From assembly GCA_014896455.1 (NCBI GenBank), contig JADBKJ010000020.1, forward strand, positions 310,001 through 374,000: 64,000 bases of DNA, in the 5' to 3' direction. Below, in pieces: positions 56,529-64,000 of this stretch. Numbering within the stretch: position 1 is the stretch's first letter; each line of letters opens with the position of its first letter. Made by a program: the position numbers and the translations under genes. The notes beneath the pieces were generated by a model, which saw only the letters and a program-made list of their open reading frames with translations, did no database searches and was not told the origin of the DNA. This DNA is from Thermoanaerobacter sp. GTDB taxonomy: Bacteria > Bacillota > Thermoanaerobacteria > Thermoanaerobacterales > Thermoanaerobacteraceae.

Positions 56529-57710
56529 TTGAAAAACACCTTTTTAAATATTTTTATTTCTTTTTTAATTTTAATGGTACTATCTTTAATACTTTTTCCT
56601 AAAGAAGCATTAGAATCCGCCAAAGGCGGTATAAACCTTTGGCTTTTTACTATTACTCCTTCTCTACTTCCTTTTTTCATAGGTTCAGAGCTTCTTTTAC
56701 AATTAGGAGTAGTACATTTTTTAGGCACTTTTTTAGAGCCTATAATGAGGCCCTTATTTAACGTGCCGGGAAGTGGCTCTTTTGCGATGGCAATCGGATA
56801 CACTTCCGGTTATCCCGTAGGGGCTCAAGTAATATCAAGACTTTGGGAAGAAAATTTATGCACAACAGAAGAAGCAGAAAAGCTCATGTCCTTTTGCAAT
56901 AATTCAGGCCCCCTTTTTATGTTAGGAGCCGTCGCAATTGGCATGTTCGGTAGTCCAAAAGCCGGATACGTAATCATGGCATCTAATTACTTAGCAGCCA
57001 TAACCACCGGACTTCTCTTTCGTTTCTACAAGAAAAATTCTTATAAAAAGTCCCTTTCAACAAAAAACCTTTTAAATGCTGCCATCAAAAAAATGTATTA
57101 TACAAGAGAGCAGAACAAAAAAAGCTTAAGTACTATCCTGTCAGAAGCTGTCTTTAAATCAACAAATACTATTATCATGATAGGAGGTTATGTTATACTT
57201 TTTTCAGTTGTAATAGAATTTTTAAAACTGTATAAATTTTTGGATTTTCTTTCTTACTTCATATCTCCTATATTCTTATTATTAGGTTTTGACAAAAGTC
57301 TAATACCTGCTTTTTTAAGCGGCCTTTTAGAAATAACAGTAGGTTCAAACTTAATAAGCCAAGTTTCTGCACCTTTAGAACAAAAAGTAGTATTAGTAAG
57401 CGCTATAATAGCATGGGGCGGAATATCGATACATGGACAAGTGTTAGGCGTAATAGCAAAAACAAAAATAAAATATCTTCCTTATTTCATTGCAAAAACA
57501 ATCCAATTTTTTCTTGCTGCTTTATACTCCTATTTGTTACTCTCAGTAATAAAAATTCAAGAAGAAAATACAATTTTCCACGTTTTCAACCTATATACTT
57601 ACAAAAATTCATGGGACATATTTCAATTTTCTTCAATAATTTTTATAATTGTCACTTTGACTATCCTGCTTTTTGCAATAGCTATAAAACAATATCTACA
57701 ACAACATTAA
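56529..57710 (+). CDS. ylbJ: Sporulation integral membrane protein YlbJ
   Basis: A membrane protein of 393 residues with about eight hydrophobic segments and a nucleoside-transporter-like (Gate) pattern, with GYTSGYPVGAQVISRLW and NNSGPLFMLGAVA. The family is needed for spore coat/cortex formation in Bacillus under sigma-E. The start is TTG at 56529 after AAGGTGGGG; that site can pair with CCCCAC at 56459-56464. The stop codon abuts that of the convergent gene at 57711. Confidence 0.92.
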   Translation: MKNTFLNIFISFLILMVLSLILFPKEALESAKGGINLWLFTITPSLLPFFIGSELLLQLGVVHFLGTFLEPIMRPLFNVPGSGSFAMAIGYTSGYPVGAQVISRLWEENLCTTEEAEKLMSFCNNSGPLFMLGAVAIGMFGSPKAGYVIMASNYLAAITTGLLFRFYKKNSYKKSLSTKNLLNAAIKKMYYTREQNKKSLSTILSEAVFKSTNTIIMIGGYVILFSVVIEFLKLYKFLDFLSYFISPIFLLLGFDKSLIPAFLSGLLEITVGSNLISQVSAPLEQKVVLVSAIIAWGGISIHGQVLGVIAKTKIKYLPYFIAKTIQFFLAALYSYLLLSVIKIQEENTIFHVFNLYTYKNSWDIFQFSSIIFIIVTLTILLFAIAIKQYLQQH

Positions 57711-58175
57711 CTATTTGTTGCCTTTTAATTCTTCTCTATTTCTCTTAATAGTTTCTAATATTTCAGACACCTGTGACTCAATTTTGGCAAGTAATTCATC
57801 AGCATATTCTCTACTTCCTAACCTTATTTCCTTTGCATTAGCTTGGGCAGCAGAAATAATTTCTGCTGCCGTCTTTTCTGCCTTTTTAACTATCTCACTT
57901 TCACTCACCATTTCCTTAATCTTTTGTTCGGCTTCTTTTATTATCATTTCTGCTTCCTGTTGTGCCTCCAACAGAATTCTTTGCCTTTCTTGTTTGATCC
58001 ATTCCGCCCTTTTAAATTCATCTGGCAATTTTATTCGGATTTGTTTTATTAAGTCCAAGACTTCTTCTTTGTTTATTAAAACTTTGCCAGAAAGAGGAAT
58101 AGAAGAACTGTTTTCTATAATGTCTTCTAATTCTTCTAAAAGATTAAGAACTTCTAAACCATCAAAATTTGACAA
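57711..58175 (-). CDS. Coiled-coil (ATPase subunit H-like) protein
   Basis: A 154-residue soluble, highly charged helical protein, with a 60-residue N-terminal region (GLEVLNLLEELEDIIENSS) and a long coiled coil (about 65-150) rich in Glu, Lys and Ala. It resembles DivIVA-like or V-type ATPase subunit H-like proteins often annotated in Clostridia next to coaD. No function is assigned. Start TTG at 58175 after GGAGG. It is the last gene of the rsmD-coaD unit. Confidence 0.65.
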   Translation of the reverse strand: MSNFDGLEVLNLLEELEDIIENSSSIPLSGKVLINKEEVLDLIKQIRIKLPDEFKRAEWIKQERQRILLEAQQEAEMIIKEAEQKIKEMVSESEIVKKAEKTAAEIISAAQANAKEIRLGSREYADELLAKIESQVSEILETIKRNREELKGNK

Positions 58176-58189
58176 AAATAAAACCTCCT

Positions 58190-58672
58190 TTAATTATCTA
58201 AAAATTTTTCCTTTAATTTTTGAGCCACAATATCAGGCACAAACTCAGAAAGACAGCCGCCAAATTGTGCAATTTCTTTTACTACACTGGAACTTAGATA
58301 CCCATATTTTGCACTAGTCATTAAAAAAATCGTCTCAAGAGAAGGATTTAATTTTTTGTTGATCAGTGCCATTTGAAACTCATATTCAAAATCAGATACC
58401 ATTCTTAAGCCTTTTATTATAGCATTAGCATTGACTTTCTTGGCATAATCTACCAATAAACCATCAAAATAATCGATCTCTACATTAGGAATATCATAAG
58501 TTACCGCTTTTAAAAGCTCTACCCTTTCTTCCACTGAAAATAAAGGCTTTTTCGACGGATTTAAAAGTACAGCTACAATAAGCTTATCAAACAGATTTGC
58601 TCCTCTTTTTATAATATCAATGTGTCCATAGGTAACTGGATCAAAACTCCCTGGATAAATTGCAGTTTTCAT
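58190..58672 (-). CDS. coaD: Phosphopantetheine adenylyltransferase CoaD
   Basis: Penultimate step of coenzyme A synthesis, 160 residues. The TxGH motif is in [16 protein letters not shown] (T/H at about 15-18), and the ISSTxxR-like motif appears as [13 protein letters not shown]. It overlaps rsmD by four bases. Start ATG after AAGGAGG. Confidence 0.97.
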   Translation of the reverse strand: MKTAIYPGSFDPVTYGHIDIIKRGANLFDKLIVAVLLNPSKKPLFSVEERVELLKAVTYDIPNVEIDYFDGLLVDYAKKVNANAIIKGLRMVSDFEYEFQMALINKKLNPSLETIFLMTSAKYGYLSSSVVKEIAQFGGCLSEFVPDIVAQKLKEKFLDN

Positions 58673-59223
58673 ATTTCCTCCTTATAAAATGATAATATCG
58701 TCTCCCCATATTTATTCTCTCTTATCTTTACTAAATTTCCATACCTTTCTCTTATTTTATCATTTTTATGGTGTTCTGCTATGATAATGCCGCCTTCCTT
58801 TAAAACTTTAGCCTCTCCAAGCTTTATAAGGGTTTTTTCAGCAAGGTTTTGATAGTAAGGGGGATCTAAAAATATTATATCAAACTTTGTGTTATTTTTG
58901 TCTAATATTTCAATAACTTTCAACACATCTCGGTGAAGTATTCTAGCAAAAGGTATTAAATTTAATTCAGCTATATTTTCCCTTATACATTTTATGCTTT
59001 TTAAACTTTTATCTACAAAATAGCAAAACTGGGCCCCTCTGCTTAATGCTTCGATGCCTATGTTACCTGTGCCCGCAAATAAATCCAAAAAAATACTTCC
59101 TTCTATTTTATTCATCAATATATTAAACAGCGATTCTTTAACTCTATCAGCAGTTGGCCGCACTTCATCGCCATCTAAAGATTTTACTTTTCTTCCCTTT
59201 AACTTACCTGCTATCACTCTCAA
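58669..59223 (-). CDS. rsmD: 16S rRNA (guanine-966-N2)-methyltransferase RsmD
   Basis: Methylates G966 of 16S rRNA, 184 residues. Start [15 protein letters not shown]-binding [20 protein letters not shown] (about 43-62) and the catalytic DPPYYQ (about 120). I take the TTG at 59223, eight bases after GGAGG, which gives the family's usual N-terminus; the ATG codons upstream are crowded by the ribosome site. It pairs with coaD as in most Firmicutes. Confidence 0.95.
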   Translation of the reverse strand: MRVIAGKLKGRKVKSLDGDEVRPTADRVKESLFNILMNKIEGSIFLDLFAGTGNIGIEALSRGAQFCYFVDKSLKSIKCIRENIAELNLIPFARILHRDVLKVIEILDKNNTKFDIIFLDPPYYQNLAEKTLIKLGEAKVLKEGGIIIAEHHKNDKIRERYGNLVKIRENKYGETILSFYKEEI

Positions 59224-59370
59224 AAACATTACCTCCACTTCAACAATTATTTTAGCATATTTTTAAAAAATATCACAAAAAATATGTATAAAATTCTTTC
59301 AAAATGGCAAATAATATTTATGGGAACAGAAATTTCCCCAAAATTCTTCCTTCAATTTCTCCTCTCCCAG

Positions 59371-59431
59371 TCCAGGTAGGCAACTACCTGGATTAAAATT
59401 TTAAAAGGGCAATCGCAAGGACTGCCCTTTT
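59371..59431 (-). terminator. Terminator region after the second SASP gene
   Basis: Two hairpins lie after the minus-strand SASP stop at 59447: AAAAGGGCA/TGCCCTTTT (59403-59431), ending in TTTT, then a perfect 9-bp TCCAGGTAG/CTACCTGGA with GCAA loop (59371-59392). Confidence 0.75.
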
Positions 59432-59446
59432 TTATTATAAATTATT

Positions 59447-59674
59447 TTATTTCCAAGTTCCTTTGCTAGCCATCTGGCTTTCTGCCATTTGTATCATCTT
59501 CCTTACCATGTGGCCACCTACAGCACCGCAATCTCTTGATGTGAGGTTGCCCCAGTAGCCATCAGCTGGAGGAGTTATCCCTAATTCATTAGCTATCTCA
59601 TACTTCCATTGGCTCATAACCTGTTTTGCTTCTCTTACCACAAGTGGATTTTTAGTTTCTGACCCTACAGCCAT
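59447..59674 (-). CDS. Alpha/beta-type small acid-soluble spore protein (second of two)
   Basis: A 75-residue SASP that coats spore DNA in the A-like form. It has KYEIANELGITPPADGYWGNLTSRDCGAVGGHMVRKMI, the two conserved helices of the family, with the germination protease region at NELGI. The ATG at 59674 follows AGGAGGTGA. It differs from the gene at 59817-60044 at only a few residues. A candidate sigma-G promoter (GTATA, 18-base spacer, GTATACAA) lies upstream but fits weakly. Confidence 0.96.
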   Translation of the reverse strand: MAVGSETKNPLVVREAKQVMSQWKYEIANELGITPPADGYWGNLTSRDCGAVGGHMVRKMIQMAESQMASKGTWK

Positions 59675-59769
59675 TTTAATCACCTCCTAAATCATGTTCC
59701 ATTATTAATTTAACCCTCTATTTAAGTTGTATACCTGTAAACAATTGCTATATATACCTTTTTGATATT

Positions 59770-59800
59770 AAAAAGGATATCCCTTTGGGATATCCTTTTT
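59770..59800 (-). terminator. Terminator between the two SASP genes
   Basis: A perfect 14-bp stem (AAAAAGGATATCCC and complement) with a TTT loop, 17 bases after the stop of the first SASP gene. The two SASP genes are therefore separate transcripts. Confidence 0.85.
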
Positions 59801-59816
59801 ATATTAATAATATGAT

Positions 59817-60044
59817 TTATTTCCAAGTTCCTTTGCTAGCCATTTGGCTTTCTGCCATTTGTATCATCTTCCTTACCATGTGGCCACCTACAGCACCGCA
59901 ATCTCTTGATGTGAGGTTGCCCCAGTAGCCATCAGCTGGAGGAGTTATCCCTAATTCTCTTGCTATTTCATATTTCCATTGGCTCATAACCTGTTTTGCC
60001 TCTTTTACCACAAGAGGATTTTTGGTTTCTGATCCTACTGCCAT
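59817..60044 (-). CDS. Alpha/beta-type small acid-soluble spore protein (first of two)
   Basis: A 75-residue SASP almost identical to the gene at 59447-59674; differences include VKEAKQ for VREAKQ and ARELGI for ANELGI. The ATG at 60044 follows GGAGGTGATTG; a 14-codon in-frame extension is discarded. It is followed by its own terminator. Made late in the forespore in related organisms; it protects DNA and supplies amino acids on germination. Confidence 0.96.
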   Translation of the reverse strand: MAVGSETKNPLVVKEAKQVMSQWKYEIARELGITPPADGYWGNLTSRDCGAVGGHMVRKMIQMAESQMASKGTWK

Positions 60045-60159
60045 TTCAATCACCTCCATTTGTGTTTGTATTATTAATTTAACCAAATTGCTTTTTTATA
60101 AACTATAAATTTGTTTTCAAAAATGTATAAAAGTGATTGAAATGGCAAATAATAAAATT

Positions 60160-61002
60160 TTATTTTCCCTCAAAAAAAACTCCTGCTGCATCAGGCCCTG
60201 CATGGGTACCTATTCCGCAGCCAGCTCTTGACCTTAAAAACTTAGTTATTCCTAACTCACTTCTTAAGGCAGCTTCTATTTCATTTAAAAATTCTTCTTT
60301 ATCTGTATGAATTAATCCCACTTCTCTATCTGTAAAATCTACTCCTGTATTTTTCATATAATCAATCATCCAGCGAATAACCTTTTTTTGACCTCTAACT
60401 TTATCTACTATTTTTAATTCCCCGTCATCATTCATTAAAATAGGCTTTATATTTAAAATATTTCCTATAAAAGCCTGTGATTTAGGTAGACGTCCTCCCC
60501 TGTACAGATAGTCTAAAGAATCAAAAGCCATTATATATCTAATTTTAGGAATTAAATCATACACCTTTTCAATAATTTCCTCCTTAGAAGCCCCTGCAAC
60601 TGCCATTTTAGCAGCTTGAAGAACTAACATACCATTCCCTAATGTAAAATGTCTTGAATCAATAACTTCAATCCGTTTTGGGTCTACCATATCCTTGGCA
60701 ATCACAGCAGATTGATAAGTGCCGCTAAATTTAGAAGTCAAAATGATGGAAATGATGTAATCATAGCTCTTTAATAAATCTTTAAAAACCTCCATGAATT
60801 CTACTGGTGAAACTTGAGTAGTTGTAGGCATTTTCCCTTCTCTTAAAAGCCTATAAAATTCTTCTTTTGTTATATCTACACCATCTTTATAACTTACACC
60901 ATCAATATTGATAGTCAGAGGAACTACAAATATTCCATAAGTTTTTACTAAATCCTCAGGTATGTCAGACAAGCTATCTGTGACAATCGCTATCTTTTCC
61001 AT
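60160..61002 (-). CDS. DegV-family fatty-acid-binding protein
   Basis: A 280-residue DegV protein, FakB-like, that holds a fatty acid for phosphorylation by FakA. Motifs are VTDSLSDIPEDLVKTYGIFVVPL, MPTTTQVSPVEF, TSKFSGTYQSA, and the C-terminal GCGIGTHAGPDAAGVFF with the conserved His. A fakA-type gene lies one gene away (after recG), so the two may work together. Confidence 0.93.
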   Translation of the reverse strand: MEKIAIVTDSLSDIPEDLVKTYGIFVVPLTINIDGVSYKDGVDITKEEFYRLLREGKMPTTTQVSPVEFMEVFKDLLKSYDYIISIILTSKFSGTYQSAVIAKDMVDPKRIEVIDSRHFTLGNGMLVLQAAKMAVAGASKEEIIEKVYDLIPKIRYIMAFDSLDYLYRGGRLPKSQAFIGNILNIKPILMNDDGELKIVDKVRGQKKVIRWMIDYMKNTGVDFTDREVGLIHTDKEEFLNEIEAALRSELGITKFLRSRAGCGIGTHAGPDAAGVFFEGK

Positions 61003-61019
61003 ACTACTATTCTCCTTCT

Positions 61020-63065
61020 CTAATTTAATATTATTCCTTCTAGTTTTTGATAAAATTGATTAAATAAAACACTTTTTAGCTTTGGATGGTTTTCAAGTTT
61101 AGGATCTTTTTCCAGTAACTCTTCTACATCTTTTTGCACTGTCTTTAAAATATCTATGTCTTCAAAAATGTTAGCAATTTTAAATTCAGGAAGACCATGC
61201 TGCCTTAATCCTAAAAATTCACCTGGTCCTCTTATTTCTAAATCTTTTTCTGCAATTTTAAATCCATCAGTAGTTTGAGCTAAAACTCCCAGTCTTTTTT
61301 TAGCTATGCTAGAATTAGAATAACTAATCAAAATACAATAAGACTGAAATTCTGACCTGCCAACTCTACCTCTAAGTTGATGAAGCTGTGCAAGTCCAAA
61401 CCTTTCTGCATTTTCTACAATCATCACTGTTGCATTAGGTACATTTACTCCTACCTCTATTACTGTAGTAGAAACTAAAATATCGATTTTGCCATTTACA
61501 AACTCTTCCATAACCTTCTCTTTATCGCTGTCAGTCATTTTACCGTGTAAAAGTCCTACTTTAGCTTCCTTAAAAGCATCTTCATAAATTTCTCTATATA
61601 CTATTTCGGCAGACATCGCATTTATTTTATCCGATTCTTCAATTAGTGGACAAACTACATAAACTTGTCTTCCCTTTTTTACTTCCTTCATTGCAAACTC
61701 GTAGGCTTTTTTTCTCAAAGAAGAAGAAATAACGTAGGTTTTAACTTTTTTTCTTCCAGGAGGTAATTGGTCAATTATTGATATATCTAAATCTCCATAA
61801 AGGATGAGAGCCAATGTACGAGGAATTGGTGTAGCTGTCATAACCAAAACATCGGGATTTTCACCTTTTTGTGTCAAAAGAGCTCTTTGTCTCACACCAA
61901 ATCGGTGTTGCTCATCAGTTATACAAAATCCTAAATTGTTAAAAATAACATTATCCTCTATTAGTGCATGTGTCCCTACTACAATATCATAATCTCCATT
62001 TTTAATTTTTTCCAGTATCTCCTTTTTATTGGAAGGTGAAATGCTGCCAGATAAAATCCCAATTTTTATATCAGTATTTCTAAAAAGCTCTATTAATGTA
62101 TGATAATGCTGTTTTGCCAATATCTCCGTTGGAGCCATCATTGCCACTTGATAGCCATTTTTGACAGCAATGTACATGCTGCAAGCTGCAACAACCGTTT
62201 TACCAGAACCTACATCTCCCTGCACTAGGCGATTCATCACTTTGTGAGAATTCATATCTGCAATTATTTCTTTCAAAACTTTTATCTGCGCCGAAGTCAA
62301 TTTAAAGGGTAATCCCAAGAGAAAAGGCTTTAACTCTACTCTTTCAAATTTTATCCCTTTTTTCCCTTTAACAGACCTTTTCATTAAAAATAAGGCTATT
62401 TGCAGCAAAAAAAGTTCTTGATATTTAAATCTGTATTTTGCTTGCTCAAAATATGCCTCATTTTGGGGGAAATTTATATTAATTAGTGCGTTTCTTATAT
62501 CCATTAATCCTTTTTCAGATAAAAATTCTTCATCAAAAAACTCTTCCACTTCCTGTACATAATCATGAAGCGCATTAAACATTATCTTTCTGATAGCATT
62601 TTGCGTCAACCCTTCTGTAAGCCCATAAATAGGAACTATCCTTCCAGTATTTAATTTAAAATCTTCACTTTTTTCTAAAACAGGATTTTCTACTATTAAC
62701 TGCCCATATTTAAATTGCAATTTGCCGTTTATTATATATTCTTCACCAATTTTAAAATTATTCTTTATATAGGGTTGATTATACCAAACTAATTCTACTG
62801 CACCTGTTCCATCTTTTACAGGCACTTTAGTTATGATAACTTTTGAAGTCTTTATTTCTCGGGGACTACCTGCAATATAACCTCTAAAAGTTTGTTTTTC
62901 CCCAACTTTTAGGTCCTCAATCTTTAAAATATCGCTTCTATTCTCATAATCTTTGGGAAAATAGAATAATAAGTCCTCTACTGTGTTTATTCCCAATTTT
63001 TTAAGAAGTTTTGCCCTTTTAGGTCCAACTCCTTTTACATACTGAATATCCAGATTTAAAGGCAT
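61020..63065 (-). CDS. recG: ATP-dependent DNA helicase RecG
   Basis: Branch-migrating helicase of 681 residues for stalled-fork rescue. An N-terminal wedge OB-fold (about 50-150) is followed by helicase domains with Walker A GDVGSGKTVVA (about 283), DEQH (ITDEQHRFG), TATPIPRTLAL and the C-terminal QLRGRVGR. It is 17 bases before degV and 12 after the fakA-type gene, as in Firmicutes with yloV-recG. Confidence 0.97.
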   Translation of the reverse strand: MPLNLDIQYVKGVGPKRAKLLKKLGINTVEDLLFYFPKDYENRSDILKIEDLKVGEKQTFRGYIAGSPREIKTSKVIITKVPVKDGTGAVELVWYNQPYIKNNFKIGEEYIINGKLQFKYGQLIVENPVLEKSEDFKLNTGRIVPIYGLTEGLTQNAIRKIMFNALHDYVQEVEEFFDEEFLSEKGLMDIRNALININFPQNEAYFEQAKYRFKYQELFLLQIALFLMKRSVKGKKGIKFERVELKPFLLGLPFKLTSAQIKVLKEIIADMNSHKVMNRLVQGDVGSGKTVVAACSMYIAVKNGYQVAMMAPTEILAKQHYHTLIELFRNTDIKIGILSGSISPSNKKEILEKIKNGDYDIVVGTHALIEDNVIFNNLGFCITDEQHRFGVRQRALLTQKGENPDVLVMTATPIPRTLALILYGDLDISIIDQLPPGRKKVKTYVISSSLRKKAYEFAMKEVKKGRQVYVVCPLIEESDKINAMSAEIVYREIYEDAFKEAKVGLLHGKMTDSDKEKVMEEFVNGKIDILVSTTVIEVGVNVPNATVMIVENAERFGLAQLHQLRGRVGRSEFQSYCILISYSNSSIAKKRLGVLAQTTDGFKIAEKDLEIRGPGEFLGLRQHGLPEFKIANIFEDIDILKTVQKDVEELLEKDPKLENHPKLKSVLFNQFYQKLEGIILN

Positions 63066-63077
63066 TTCATTTCACCT

Positions 63078-64000
63078 TTACTCTATTGATATAACATAAT
63101 AGTAAAGTGGCTGACCTCCAAAATAAATTTCCACATCTGCCTCTACGGAAAGAGAGTTTTTCAATTCCTCCGCTTTTTCTTTTGTAACTTCTTCCCCATA
63201 ATATATGCTAACTAATGAAGAATCCTCATCTAAAGCTTTATAAATCAATTCTTGTGCTACTTTATTATAATCTTTTCCTACTGATTCCAGACTGTCATTT
63301 ATAAAACCTAACACATCTCCTTTTTTGATTTCAAAACCGTTTATTTGCGTGTCTCTTATTGAATAAGTTACTTCAATTGTCTTTATATTACTTAATATTT
63401 CTTTTATTTTAGTTACATTTTCCTCTAAACTTTTTTCAGTATCAATATTTACAATGGCAGTTATAGCTTCATTAAAATTATTTGTTGGAATTATTTCTAC
63501 TTTCTTATTTGATAAGGCTTTTGCTTGTTCGCAAGCCATTATTATATTTTTATTATTAGGAAAAACTAAAATATTTTCCGCATTTATCCTTTTTATACCC
63601 TCTAAAATGTCATTTGTACTGGGATTCATCGTTTGTCCACCATTTATAATAACATCACAACCCAGTTCTGAAAAAAGATTTTTAATTCCTTCTCCGTTAA
63701 CTACAACCAAAACCCCATATTTTTTTTCAGGCTTTCTCTTTTCACTTACCAAACTTTCATGTTGTATTTTCATATTGTCAATTTTTACTTTTATAAGTTC
63801 ACCTATTTTAAGTCCTTCTTCTAATACCAATCCAGGATTGTTGGTATGCACATGGACTTTTAAAATGTCATCATCTGAAACTAACACCAAACTATCCCCA
63901 AATTTGCCAAATTTCTCTTTTAAAATAGCTTCTGCATAAGTCATTTTTGTTTTGACTAATATTTCTGTGCAATATAAAAATCTTAAATCCTCCACAACTT
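63078..64000 (-). CDS. FakA/YloV-type fatty acid kinase, C-terminal part (cut by window edge)
   Basis: The C-terminal 307 residues visible belong to the YloV/FakA family: YCTEILVKTKM, GKFGDSLVLVSDDDILKVHVHTNNPGLVLEEGLKIG (the DhaL-to-middle domain border) and a DegV-like DAK1-type end (INGGQTMNPSTNDILEGI, FPNNKNIIMACEQA). The N-terminal DhaL kinase domain lies outside the window, so the frame runs past 64000; the internal GTG at 63995 is not a start. With DegV protein at 60160 it would make a fatty acid kinase. Confidence 0.9.
   Translation of the reverse strand, partial: VVEDLRFLYCTEILVKTKMTYAEAILKEKFGKFGDSLVLVSDDDILKVHVHTNNPGLVLEEGLKIGELIKVKIDNMKIQHESLVSEKRKPEKKYGVLVVVNGEGIKNLFSELGCDVIINGGQTMNPSTNDILEGIKRINAENILVFPNNKNIIMACEQAKALSNKKVEIIPTNNFNEAITAIVNIDTEKSLEENVTKIKEILSNIKTIEVTYSIRDTQINGFEIKKGDVLGFINDSLESVGKDYNKVAQELIYKALDEDSSLVSIYYGEEVTKEKAEELKNSLSVEADVEIYFGGQPLYYYVISIE

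Overview
This is an AT-rich chromosomal window from a low-GC, Gram-positive, spore-forming, flagellated anaerobe. The best fit is a thermophile of the Thermoanaerobacter/Caldanaerobacter type; this assignment is inferred from gene order, protein character and frequent TTG/GTG starts, not from any search. Coding density is high, almost everything is on the minus strand, and every protein recognised belongs to the vertically inherited Firmicute core. There are no rRNA or tRNA genes, no CRISPR array, no prophage and no intact insertion sequence.

Layout. (1) 1-21713: a fla/che operon transcribed right to left, flgB-flgC-fliE-fliF-fliG-fliH-fliI-fliJ-motE-fliK-flgD-(flagellar operon protein)-flgE-swrD-fliL-fliM-fliY-cheY-fliO-fliP-fliQ-fliR-flhB-flhA-flhF-flhG-PilZ protein-cheB. 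It encodes the basal body, rod, hook, C-ring, type III export gate and ATPase, and the first chemotaxis genes. (2) 21714-22295: an intergenic stretch with a GC-rich structured element between two copies of a terminator hairpin. (3) 22296-28305: hslV-hslU-codY, topA and dprA. (4) 28395-29501: rnhB and yraN, the first plus-strand genes. (5) 29490-33017: trpS, a YitT-family membrane protein and a ComM-like protein. (6) 33029-45222: a translation, secretion and chromosome block (rbgA, rplS, trmD, rimM, khpA, rpsP, ffh, ylxM, ftsY, smc, a DUF2007-like gene, spoVS, a radical SAM gene, rnc), interrupted between the DUF2007-like gene and smc by a second GC-rich element. (7) 45236-52824: the type II fatty-acid and phospholipid cluster fapR-plsX-fabH-fabK-fabD-fabG-acpP-fabF, preceded by yceD-rpmF. 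(8) 52896-55119: pta-ackA, acetate production with ATP yield. (9) 55250-57710: tmcAL and ylbJ on the plus strand. (10) 57711-64000: a coiled-coil gene, coaD, rsmD, two tandem spore SASP genes, degV, recG and the C-terminal part of a fakA/yloV-type gene cut by the window edge.

The most unusual content is the pair of GC-rich elements at 21923-22175 (plus orientation) and 42523-42796 (minus orientation). They share a conserved core, can be folded into the same set of helices with compensatory differences, and each is closed by an inverted repeat ending in ATTTTGCA. The first has its own promoter-like sequence and a terminator, and sits between 23-bp direct repeats of a terminator hairpin. I interpret them as two members of one small structured-RNA or MITE-like family that I cannot match to a known family. 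Other points worth a look are a receiver-less CheB, a possible three-way-junction leader before flgE, a near-palindromic pair of face-to-face promoters between pta and tmcAL, and a very good sigma-H promoter before spoVS.
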